A DNA stretch of 64,000 bases, taken from the NCBI GenBank assembly GCA_035699745.1, contig DASSPH010000079.1:35403-99402 (forward strand), read 5' to 3'. The notes beneath the pieces are model-generated. The model saw only the letters and a program-made list of their open reading frames with translations, had not been told where the DNA came from and did no database searches. Every line of letters starts with the position of its first letter. The stretch's first letter is position 1. A program made the translations under genes and the position numbers. This document shows positions 57,403-64,000 of the stretch, piece by piece. Source of the DNA: Vicinamibacterales bacterium. Its GTDB lineage: Bacteria; Acidobacteriota; Vicinamibacteria; Vicinamibacterales; 2-12-FULL-66-21.

Positions 57403-58692
57403 ATGGCTGGACACGCCACGTCTGCAATGCCGACTGTCCCCGGGTGCCGCTCACGAGTCGCCGCGGCGACGCTTCTGATGACGGTGGTCTCGTTTCCCGT
57501 TCTGGCCCAGGAAGCGCCCGCGCCCGTGACGCCGCAAGCTCCCTCCCTCTTCAGCGAACCCGCGCCGATCACCGCTGCAACCGACTTCGTGAACCGCTTC
57601 CTCGAAAGCGACTCGGGGAACGCAAAGGAAGGGTTCTATCCCAAGGTCGGGAAGATGATCGCCGGCGCCGGCTGGCTTTCGGTTGGTCCTGGCTACCGCG
57701 AACGCTTCCTGAATGGCCGCGCGGTGTTCGATACCTTCGCGCAGGTCTCCTGGCGCGGCTATGTCAGGGCCGACGCGAGCCTCGAATTCCCGCTGTTGCT
57801 GAACGGGAAACTGGCGGTCGGAACGGAGACGCTCTGGCAGGACTCGAAGCAGGTGAGCTACTTCGGCCTTGGTCCGGATTCCCGTGAAGACCTGCGCAGC
57901 CAGTACCGCCTCGAGACGACGAATGTGGTCGGGTATGCGCGCTATCGCCCTGAGCACTGGCTGGCGCTGTCGGGCAGCTTCGGATGGCTCGACGGGCCGT
58001 CGGTGTCGTCGGCCACCGGCGCGTTCAAGCGCGACTATCTCGACGCGCAGACCACGTTCCCGAACGACCCGGCGATGATCGTGACGAAGGCGCCGCAATT
58101 CCTCCATGCCGAGGTGGCGATCACTACGGACACGCGAGACCATCCCGGACACCCGACCCGGGGAAGCGTGTATCGCGCCGCCGCCGCCGCCTACTCGGAT
58201 CGCACGCTGGACGCGTACAGCTTCCGCCGCTACGAGATCGAGGGGGAGCAGTTCATCCCGCTGTTGAGCGACCGGTGGATCATCGCGCTGCACGCGTGGG
58301 GTGTGGCGTCGGATACGTCAGCCGGTCACGCGGTCCCGTTCTACATGACGCCCGGCCTCGGCGGCTCGAACACCCTCCGCGGCTATGCCAGCTACCGCTT
58401 CCACGATCGGCACCTGCTGCTGGCGACCGTCGAATCCCGATGGCCGCTCTTCGAGCACATGGACCTGGCGATGTTCGTCGACTCGGGCACCGTGGCCGCG
58501 CGCGTGCGCGACCTCGGCTTCGACAAGACCGGGTACGGCGTCGGCCTGCGAGTACACTCGCACACGTCGACGACGGCACGCTTCGACGTCGCGCACGGCG
58601 GCGAAGGCTGGCGCTTCATGCTGCGGCTGAACGACCCGTTCAGGCTGTCGCGGCTGGCGCGCTGGACTGCGGCGATTCCGTTCATCCCCTGA
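57403..58692 (+). CDS. Omp85/BamA-like surface antigen (beta-barrel)
   Basis: 429 residues: signal peptide to about residue 36 ('FPVLAQ'), a short domain, then a D15-type barrel ('HPGHPTRGSVYRAAAAAYSDRTLDAYSFRRYEIEGEQFIPL', 'GGSNTLRGYASYRFHDRHLLLATVESRWPLF'). There are no POTRA repeats, so it is not BamA itself; such short Omp85 homologues act in lipid or protein export. GAGGTGACCC precedes the ATG. It lies 5' of AcvB and MprF. Confidence 0.85.
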   Translation: MAGHATSAMPTVPGCRSRVAAATLLMTVVSFPVLAQEAPAPVTPQAPSLFSEPAPITAATDFVNRFLESDSGNAKEGFYPKVGKMIAGAGWLSVGPGYRERFLNGRAVFDTFAQVSWRGYVRADASLEFPLLLNGKLAVGTETLWQDSKQVSYFGLGPDSREDLRSQYRLETTNVVGYARYRPEHWLALSGSFGWLDGPSVSSATGAFKRDYLDAQTTFPNDPAMIVTKAPQFLHAEVAITTDTRDHPGHPTRGSVYRAAAAAYSDRTLDAYSFRRYEIEGEQFIPLLSDRWIIALHAWGVASDTSAGHAVPFYMTPGLGGSNTLRGYASYRFHDRHLLLATVESRWPLFEHMDLAMFVDSGTVAARVRDLGFDKTGYGVGLRVHSHTSTTARFDVAHGGEGWRFMLRLNDPFRLSRLARWTAAIPFIP

Positions 58693-58710
58693 ACGAGGAG
58701 CGCGCTCCCT

Positions 58711-59544
58711 GTGGCAGTATCTGCCGGACGCCGCTTCGGGAGCACGAGCACGACCGAGGCGGCACGGGTCAACGTGAAACTGATGCTCCTCTGTGCGTCG
58801 ATCGTGACCGCGACGATCGGGCCGGCGGGTCCGGCATGGCCGCAAAGCCGTCAGACGGTCGAGATACGGGGCCATCAACAGCCGCTGCACATCTACGGGT
58901 CTCCGCAAGGCGCCCCTGTCATCGTGTCGAGCGGCGATGGCGGATGGATTCACTTGGCACCTCATGTCGCCGAGACGCTTGCCGCGCGCGGGTTCTACGT
59001 CGTCGGATTCGATGCGAAGATCTACCTCTCCAGCTTTACGTCGGAGCGGTCGACACTCAGACCCGAAGACGAACCGGCCGATTACCGGGTCCTGACCGAC
59101 TTCGCGACGAAGGCCACGGGGAAGAGACCCATTCTGATCGGCGTCTCCGAAGGCGCCGGTCTGTCGGTGCTCGCGGCGACCGATCCGGACACAAGGCGCG
59201 GCATTGCCGGTGTCATCGGCCTTGGTCTGCCCGACGTCAACGAGCTTGGCTGGCGCTGGAAGGACTCGCTGATCTACCTCACGCACCGGGCCCCCGACGA
59301 GCCCTCGTTCAGCGCGGCTGCGGTCGTCACGCGGGTCGCGCCGCTGCCGCTGGCGGCCATCCACTCCACCCGCGACGAGTTCGTGCCGGTCAGCGAAGTC
59401 GAGCGAGTCCTGAAGGCGGCCCATGAGCCGAAGCGGCTCTGGATCGTCAACGCGTCGAACCATCGCTTCAGCGACAATCTCGGCGACTTCGACCGAACGC
59501 TGCTCGAGGCCGTCGCCTGGGTGTACGCGCACGCTCCGCGGTGA
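58711..59544 (+). CDS. AcvB/VirJ-like secreted hydrolase
   Basis: 277 residues. A membrane or signal segment ('LMLLCASIVTATIGPAGPA') starts near 24, so an alternative GTG at 58774 may be the true start. The domain has VirJ motif 'SGDGGW' near 68, nucleophile Ser in 'VSEGAGLS' near 146, Asp in 'HSTRDEFVP' near 221 and His in 'ASNHRF' near 253. In rhizobia and Agrobacterium AcvB hydrolyses lysyl-phosphatidylglycerol made by LpiA; the next gene is the LpiA/MprF homologue. Confidence 0.85.
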   Translation: MAVSAGRRFGSTSTTEAARVNVKLMLLCASIVTATIGPAGPAWPQSRQTVEIRGHQQPLHIYGSPQGAPVIVSSGDGGWIHLAPHVAETLAARGFYVVGFDAKIYLSSFTSERSTLRPEDEPADYRVLTDFATKATGKRPILIGVSEGAGLSVLAATDPDTRRGIAGVIGLGLPDVNELGWRWKDSLIYLTHRAPDEPSFSAAAVVTRVAPLPLAAIHSTRDEFVPVSEVERVLKAAHEPKRLWIVNASNHRFSDNLGDFDRTLLEAVAWVYAHAPR

Positions 59545-62099
59545 GGGGCATGCTCGCACGGCTCCGCGCCGCGGTCCCTGCCCTCGTTGGCGTGCTGCTG
59601 TTCTTCGCGGCGCTGGAGGTGTTGCGGACGGAACTGCGGGCGGTCACGTGGCATGGACTGGCGACGGACGTGTCGAACATTCCACGCTGGCACGTCGCAT
59701 TCGCCGTCCTGTTGACGGCCGTCAACTACGCAGTCCTGACCGGCTACGACTTTCTTGCCTTTGCCTATCTCGGCAAGCGTCTGCCGCCGCGCCATGTCGC
59801 GATGGCGTCGTTCCTCGCCTACGCGATCTCGAACAACGTGGGGTTCGCGATGCTGTCGGGGGCCTCCATTCGCTACCGGTTCTACACGCGATGGGGGATC
59901 TCCGCAGAAGAGCTGTCGCGAATCGTCTTTTCGTACGTGGTCACGTTCTGGCTCGGTCTCCTGCTGATCGGCGGTCTCAGTCTCGCGCGAAGTCCGTTGC
60001 CGGGCGACCTGGGCGTTCCGATGGCGTCCATGGTGGCACCGATTGGGTGGCTGCTGATGCTGATCAGCATCGGCTATGTCGCGGCCGCCGCGCTCCGACT
60101 GGGCCCGATCCGGCTTCGGCGTCTCGAACTCCCGCTTCCATCGGCGACGCTGGCACTGGCGCAGCTCGCGATCTCGGTTCTGGACTGGACGATCGCAGCG
60201 GCGGTCCTCTACCTGCTGCTGCCGTCCGGCGCTGTCCCGTTTCTCGCCCTGCTCGGTGCGTTCCTGGCCTCGCAGCTCCTCGGCCTTGCCAGTCACGTTC
60301 CCGGCGGCATGGGCGTGTTCGAAGGACTGATGGTGCTGCTCCTGAAACCCTTCATCCCGTCGACGGCTCTCGTGCCCGCGCTGATTGCCTATCGTGCCGT
60401 GTACTACCTGCTTCCCCTGTCGATCGCCGCAATCGGGCTCGTGGCCGACGAGCTCCATCAGCGGCGGTCGCAAGCGGCGCGGGTCGGTGCGGCGCTCGGA
60501 TGGTTGACCGAGCAGCTGACGCCGCGGGTGCTCGCCGCATTCACCTTCCTGGCGGGGGTGGTCCTGCTGGCGTCGGGCGCCACGCCGGCTGCGCCAGGCC
60601 GCCTGAGCTTCCTCGATCGCGTGCTGCCCATTGGTGTGATTGAGCTCTCCCATTTCGCGGGCAGTGTCGTCGGGGCGGTTCTGTTACTGCTCTCGCAGGG
60701 ACTCGCGCGCCGGCTCGACGCCGCCTACGTGCTCACCGCCGTCGCGCTCGCCGGCGGCATGCTGGCATCGCTCCTCAAGGGTGCGGACTACGAAGAGGCG
60801 ATCGTCCTCGCCGCGGTCCTGGTCGTACTCTGGCGCGCGCAGCCGGCCTTTGATCGCCGGGCGTCGCTGTTCGATACGAAGTTCTCACCGGGCTGGATCA
60901 TGGCCGTCATCGCGGCGGTCGGCGCGTCACTCTGGCTCGGGCTGTTCGCCTTCAAGCACGTCGAGTATTCGAACGACCTGTGGTGGCAGTTCGAGTTGCA
61001 CGGCGAAGCGTCCCGCATGCTGCGCGCGACGGTTGGCGCGTGCATCACCCTGCTCCTCTTCGCCCTTGCGCGCCTGTTCGGGTACGCCCCGCACGAGGCG
61101 CCGAAGCCGACCGATGCCGAGCTGCACGCCGCCGCCGCCGTGATCGCTGCACAGACAGGGACGTTCCCGAACCTCGTCTTCCTGCGTGACAAGGCGCTCC
61201 TCTTCGACGACGACCGGTCTGCGTTCGTGATGTACGGCGTGCAGGGCCGCACCTGGGCGGCGCTGGGCGACCCGGTGGGGCCACGGGATCGGGTCGGCGC
61301 TCTCGTTCGACGCTTTCTGGAACGCTGTGACGACTTCGGCGGGGTGCCAGTGTTCTATGAAGTCTCGCCCGAGCATCTGCACCACTACGCCGACGTCGGA
61401 TTGACGTTCGTCAAGCTCGGCGAGGAGGCGCGCGTCGACCTGACGACCTTCACGATCGAAGGCGGCCGCGGCAAGAAGCGTCGATACGCCCTCGCACGGC
61501 TCGAGAAGGAACGGGGCTCGTTCCGAGTGCTGCCGGCCGAACAGGTGACGCGGGTGATGGATCAGCTGCGCGCCGTCTCGGATGACTGGCTCGCGCGGCA
61601 TGCCGCGGCCGAGAAGGGGTTCTCCCTCGGGTTCTTTGCGCCTGACTATATCGCGCGGTTTCCGGTCGCGGTCATCGAGCGCGACGGTCGGATCGTCGCA
61701 TTCGCCAACCTCTGGGAGGGCGGACGGCGGGTCGAACTCTCGGTGGATCTCATGCGCTACGACCAGCACGCACCCAAAGAGGTCATGGACGCGCTCTTCG
61801 CGCACGTGATGCTGTGGGGCAGGGCGCAGGGCTACCGATGGTTCTCGCTGGGCATGGCCCCGCTCTCGGGGTTCGAACAGTCACCCGTGGCGCCGTTGTG
61901 GAATCGACTCGCGTCGTTTCTCTACGAGCACGGCGAGGCCGTCTACAACTTCCAGGGGCTGCGCGCCTTCAAAGAGAAGTTCGATCCCGTGTGGGAACCG
62001 CGATATCTTGCCTATCCGGGCGGTCTTCGACTGCCACGCGTGCTCGCAGATGTCTCGGCCCTCATCGCCGGCGGGTATCGCCGGATCTTCTTCCAGTGA
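59541..62099 (+). CDS. mprF: MprF/LpiA-like lysylphosphatidylglycerol synthase and flippase
   Basis: 852 residues. The N-terminal flippase domain has about 14 membrane helices (to about residue 510), with 'AISNNVGFAMLSGASIRYRFYTRWGIS' near 94 and 'FLASQLLGLASHVPGGMGVFEGLMVLLL' near 240. The C-terminal DUF2156/GNAT-like synthase has 'FDDDRSAFVMYGVQGRTWAALGDPVGP' near 554 and 'YRWFSLGMAPLSGFE' near 765. It uses aminoacyl-tRNA to decorate phosphatidylglycerol, lowering negative charge against acids and cationic peptides. GTG 59541 overlaps the AcvB stop. Confidence 0.93.
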   Translation: MRGMLARLRAAVPALVGVLLFFAALEVLRTELRAVTWHGLATDVSNIPRWHVAFAVLLTAVNYAVLTGYDFLAFAYLGKRLPPRHVAMASFLAYAISNNVGFAMLSGASIRYRFYTRWGISAEELSRIVFSYVVTFWLGLLLIGGLSLARSPLPGDLGVPMASMVAPIGWLLMLISIGYVAAAALRLGPIRLRRLELPLPSATLALAQLAISVLDWTIAAAVLYLLLPSGAVPFLALLGAFLASQLLGLASHVPGGMGVFEGLMVLLLKPFIPSTALVPALIAYRAVYYLLPLSIAAIGLVADELHQRRSQAARVGAALGWLTEQLTPRVLAAFTFLAGVVLLASGATPAAPGRLSFLDRVLPIGVIELSHFAGSVVGAVLLLLSQGLARRLDAAYVLTAVALAGGMLASLLKGADYEEAIVLAAVLVVLWRAQPAFDRRASLFDTKFSPGWIMAVIAAVGASLWLGLFAFKHVEYSNDLWWQFELHGEASRMLRATVGACITLLLFALARLFGYAPHEAPKPTDAELHAAAAVIAAQTGTFPNLVFLRDKALLFDDDRSAFVMYGVQGRTWAALGDPVGPRDRVGALVRRFLERCDDFGGVPVFYEVSPEHLHHYADVGLTFVKLGEEARVDLTTFTIEGGRGKKRRYALARLEKERGSFRVLPAEQVTRVMDQLRAVSDDWLARHAAAEKGFSLGFFAPDYIARFPVAVIERDGRIVAFANLWEGGRRVELSVDLMRYDQHAPKEVMDALFAHVMLWGRAQGYRWFSLGMAPLSGFEQSPVAPLWNRLASFLYEHGEAVYNFQGLRAFKEKFDPVWEPRYLAYPGGLRLPRVLADVSALIAGGYRRIFFQ

Positions 62100-62334
62100 C
62101 AGCGATCCCCCCCGCGCTTTCTCGTCGATGAGTAAGCAGGCGCTCCGAGCTTCGAAGCGAACCCTCCGCGGTAGCCCACTCGCCCCGGGGCGAGTGCACT
62201 ACCTCAACCGGCAGGTCGGTACTGCCGACTCGCTGCGCCACGTTGCGGTGATGGCGCAGCCCGCCCGAGCGTGGTATGCAGTGATCATGTACGATGGCCA
62301 CCGTCGTCAATCGGCAACAAGCCAAGGAGCCGTC

Positions 62335-62799
62335 ATGCTTAGGCTGAGAGTCGTCTCGAGTGCAGTAGCCCTCTTCACGATGGTCCTGAGTGCTCGCGCC
62401 CAGGAGCCTCAGATCAAGCCGAAGGTCCTGGCTGATTTTCTCGCGGCGTTTGCGAATAAAGACGTCGCCGGTGTCGCGCGGTTGTATGCGGACAACGCGA
62501 CCCTCTTTCCATCGAACGAACCGGCCGTGAAGGGTCGCGCAAATATCGAGCGCTGGTATCAACGCGCGTTTGCTGCAGGAGTCTCGTCTGTCACGATGGA
62601 TTCGGACCAACTGGTGTACGAGGGTCCTCTCGCGTACAACACCGGAACATACTCGGTCTTACTCCCGTGTTCGTCGGCTGCGAAGAGTCCCGTCAAGGAG
62701 ACGCGCCGCTATATTTGGACGCTCAGGCGGTCTGATTCTGGCTGGCTGATCGACTCGCACATCTTCAATACGGATGCGTCAGCCCATCCGTGCAAGTAG
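62335..62799 (+). CDS. Small secreted NTF2/SnoaL-like protein
   Basis: 154 residues: signal peptide ending 'LSARAQ' (24), then a DUF4440/SnoaL-like fold ('KVLADFLAAFANKDVAGVARLYADNATLFPSNEPAVKGRANIERWYQRAFAAG' and a final 'SGWLIDSHIFN'). Such proteins bind small ligands; no catalytic residue is certain. AAGGAG precedes ATG 62335. The codons are visibly less GC-rich than in neighbouring genes, which could mean recent acquisition. Confidence 0.8.
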   Translation: MLRLRVVSSAVALFTMVLSARAQEPQIKPKVLADFLAAFANKDVAGVARLYADNATLFPSNEPAVKGRANIERWYQRAFAAGVSSVTMDSDQLVYEGPLAYNTGTYSVLLPCSSAAKSPVKETRRYIWTLRRSDSGWLIDSHIFNTDASAHPCK

Positions 62800-62841
62800 T
62801 CAGGCAAACGGAGCGAGCCGGCGCAGCGTTCTAAGTGAGAT

Positions 62842-63286
62842 CTACGACGGCGCAGCCGCGCGAACCCGACTCAGAATCAAGAGTCCCCACTCGATGGTCA
62901 TGTTCTTTGAGAGTCGTGCTTGCGTCCGTTGGCTGCTCAGCGCGTGAGCACCTTCGACCGACAAGAAGTCATAGAACGCTTGAATTGCATCGCCTTCAAT
63001 CTTTGAGAGCAGACCGTTCTTCACCATCGAACTACGGCATGCACCAAACATCCCCAGCGCGGTCAGCAATTTGGATCGACCCCGACGACGTCGCCATATC
63101 TTTGAATGGCGGCGGTTACAATCTCTTCTAGACACGCCCGGACGCTTCCCATCACTGCTTTGAAGTCGAAGGCATCGTCAGCTGCGAGAAACACTTCGAT
63201 TCCGCGTGTAATAACGCTCGCTCAAGTTCGCTCGTGAAACCGAGGTCTCGATAGACTGAAATCAATTCGGCACGATCGTCAAGCCT
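62842..63286 (-). pseudogene. Frameshifted hypothetical gene remnant
   Basis: Three consecutive reading frames join into one protein-like sequence: 'ISVYRDLGFTSELERALLHAESK', then 'VFLAADDAFDFKAVMGSVRACLEE', then 'KLLTALGMFGACRSS…LSKNMTIEWGLLILSRV' ending at the stop 62842-62844. Two frameshifts (near 63190 and 63080) and an upstream stop at 63287-63289 mean no intact gene. GC is lower than in the surroundings. The family is not recognised; it sits next to a tRNA fragment, as cargo of an integrated element might. Confidence 0.6.
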
Positions 63287-63343
63287 CTAGCCAGCCCCCC
63301 ACGTTCACCAGCTCTCGGTCCCCCCGGAAACGCCGTAAGTTAT

Positions 63344-63398
63344 TGGTGCGGAAGAAAGGACTCGAACCTTCACGGGATTGCTACCGCCAGCCCCTCAA
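63344..63398 (-). other. 3' fragment of a tRNA-Leu gene (possible attachment site)
   Basis: Carries the tRNA-Leu 3' part from the anticodon loop (TTGAGGG) through the variable arm, T-arm and encoded CCA, identical in length (55 bp) to 63913-63967 with five mismatches. The T-stem changes are compensatory, so it derives from a once functional isodecoder. The 5' half is replaced by unrelated sequence. Such 3' fragments arise as att sites of integrated elements. Confidence 0.65.
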
Positions 63399-63637
63399 AG
63401 CGCCGAGCCACCTTGGCATAAGCCATTTAGACGCGAACGGTTTACGTCCCATCGTCGCGGCCGGAACGCTTGTCTGGGTGTGTCGTCGACGCTGGGGAAC
63501 GTTCGCGGTGTAACGGCGAAACTCTCCCGTTTTCCCCTCCGGCTGCTTGCGTGCGACACGGCACGGCATCAACCCGCTCCTGTCGCGTGTCCGAAGTAGC
63601 CGCCGTGACTCGGTCGTGTGCGGCGAACGGTCAGGTA
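63399..63637. other. No gene recognised between tRNA fragment and repeats
   Basis: Open frames exist on both strands but none has a ribosome-binding site or family-like sequence. I see no hairpin or promoter that I can support. Confidence 0.5.
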
Positions 63638-63766
63638 CGCGAGTGAGCGCAGCGAGCGAGCCACGCGAACGGAGTGAGCGGCGCCCTCACCGTCCGGTGG
63701 GTGCCGCGAGCGAGAGAGCGTGCAGGGGAGTCTGAGGGGCGAAGCCCCTCAGATGATGTTGGTGCG
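63638..63766 (+). repeat. 129-bp direct repeat, copy 1
   Basis: Matches 63791-63919 at a constant offset of 153 bp with only a few mismatches. It ends with TTGGTGCG, the last bases of a tRNA-Leu 3' end, and contains the CTGAGGGGC-GAA-GCCCCTCAG hairpin (63732-63752). Confidence 0.9.
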
Positions 63767-63790
63767 CGGGACGTAAGCGTCACGCGCACG

Positions 63791-63919
63791 CGCGAGTGAG
63801 CGCAGCGAGCGAGCCACGCGAACGGAGTGAGCGGCGCCCTCGCCGTTCGGTGGGTGCCGCGAGCGAGAGAGCGTGCAGGGGAGTCTGAGGGGCGAAGCCC
63901 CTCAGATGATATTGGTGCG
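63791..63919 (+). repeat. 129-bp direct repeat, copy 2
   Basis: Second copy, running into the intact tRNA-Leu 3' end. The repeat is rich in GAGCG-type short units (GAGTGAGCG, GCGAGCGAG). Duplication of tRNA-flanking DNA or loss of a tRNA copy are possible origins. Confidence 0.9.
63885..63905 (-). terminator. Hairpin downstream of tRNA-Leu
   Basis: CTGAGGGGC and GCCCCTCAG form a perfect 9-bp stem with a 3-nt loop just 3' of the tRNA on its strand. No T-run follows, so termination would be of a stem-only type or the stem may be a processing signal. Confidence 0.5.
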
Positions 63920-63999
63920 GAAGATAGGATTTGAACCTACACGGTATTGCTACCGCCAGCCCCTCAAGCTGGTGCGTCTGCCAGTTCCGCCACTTCCGC
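63913..63999 (-). tRNA. tRNA-Leu(GAG)
   Basis: Complete cloverleaf on the minus strand: acceptor GCGGAAG/CTTCCGC with discriminator A and encoded CCA, anticodon stem CCAGC/GCTGG with loop TTGAGGG (anticodon GAG), long type II variable arm CGGT/ACCG, and T-arm with TTCAAAT loop. It reads CUC/CUU leucine codons. 5' end at 63999. Confidence 0.95.
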
Positions 64000-64000
64000 A

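Noticed and set aside
63344..63420. Second functional tRNA-Leu
   Set aside because: Anticodon 5' stem, D-arm and acceptor 5' strand are missing or replaced; only the 3' half is present.

Overview
The window is a GC-rich (visibly about 68-70% G+C) chromosomal segment from a Gram-negative bacterium. Outer-membrane proteins, a TolC/RND/adaptor efflux set, lipoprotein and Sec signal peptides, an Omp85-type barrel and a lipid-aminoacylating MprF support this. Gene content (NamZ/DUF1343, DUF5335, fused MFS/spermidine-synthase-like protein, IPT-rich S8 protease, proline-rich orphans) is what I would expect of an Acidobacteriota (Vicinamibacteria-like) soil organism, but no rRNA or ribosomal protein is present, so the assignment is an inference.

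Layout. 1-14 kb: housekeeping and accessory genes: partial rhodanese, amidase with a small overlapping partner, outer-membrane protein, Zn-alcohol dehydrogenase coupled to pyruvate kinase, APC permease with an SRPBCC protein, ferritin-like/VIT1 fusion, cytochrome c divergent from a LOG protein, DinB-like protein, NamZ, orphan ParA with a DNA-binding-like partner, P-loop kinase, zinc ribbon. 14.06-14.73 kb: a MerB-family organomercurial lyase whose reading frame is interrupted by one UGA exactly at the catalytic Cys159 position and followed 10 nt later by a SECIS-like hairpin; this is the strongest novelty. 14.7-25.8 kb: membrane spermidine-synthase-like protein, modular S8 protease, a GbsR-regulated four-gene operon with a clear operator, AI-2E family permease, response regulator, secreted two-repeat protein.

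25.9-62.1 kb is a coherent survival/stress island. A leftward operon (34.2 to 25.9 kb) encodes a phosphoribosyltransferase, erythromycin-esterase-like protein, hydrolase, DUF5335, acetyl-CoA synthetase, 2-oxoacid dehydrogenase E1alpha/E1beta/E2 and a terminal acyl carrier protein. Next come a Zn-alcohol dehydrogenase, BON protein, hexapeptide-repeat protein, CBS protein, Hsp20, a full pst/phoU operon with two complementary degenerate PstB ATPases, a universal stress protein with a TolC/RND efflux operon, an ECF sigma factor carrying its own zinc finger, a sulfide/persulfide oxidation operon (persulfide dioxygenase-rhodanese, DUF1641, SQR, TauE), and an Omp85/AcvB/MprF operon. Seven intergenic regions here carry GG-N10-GC sigma-54-like promoters, and GCGGRA...TYCCGC imperfect palindromes lie upstream of them, which suggests one sigma-54/enhancer-binding-protein regulon.

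62.3-64 kb: a small secreted NTF2-like protein, then an element-edge-like zone with a frameshifted pseudogene, a 3' tRNA-Leu fragment, two 129-bp direct repeats and an intact tRNA-Leu(GAG). Many adjacent genes overlap by 1-4 bases (ATGA/GTGA), so translational coupling is the rule.
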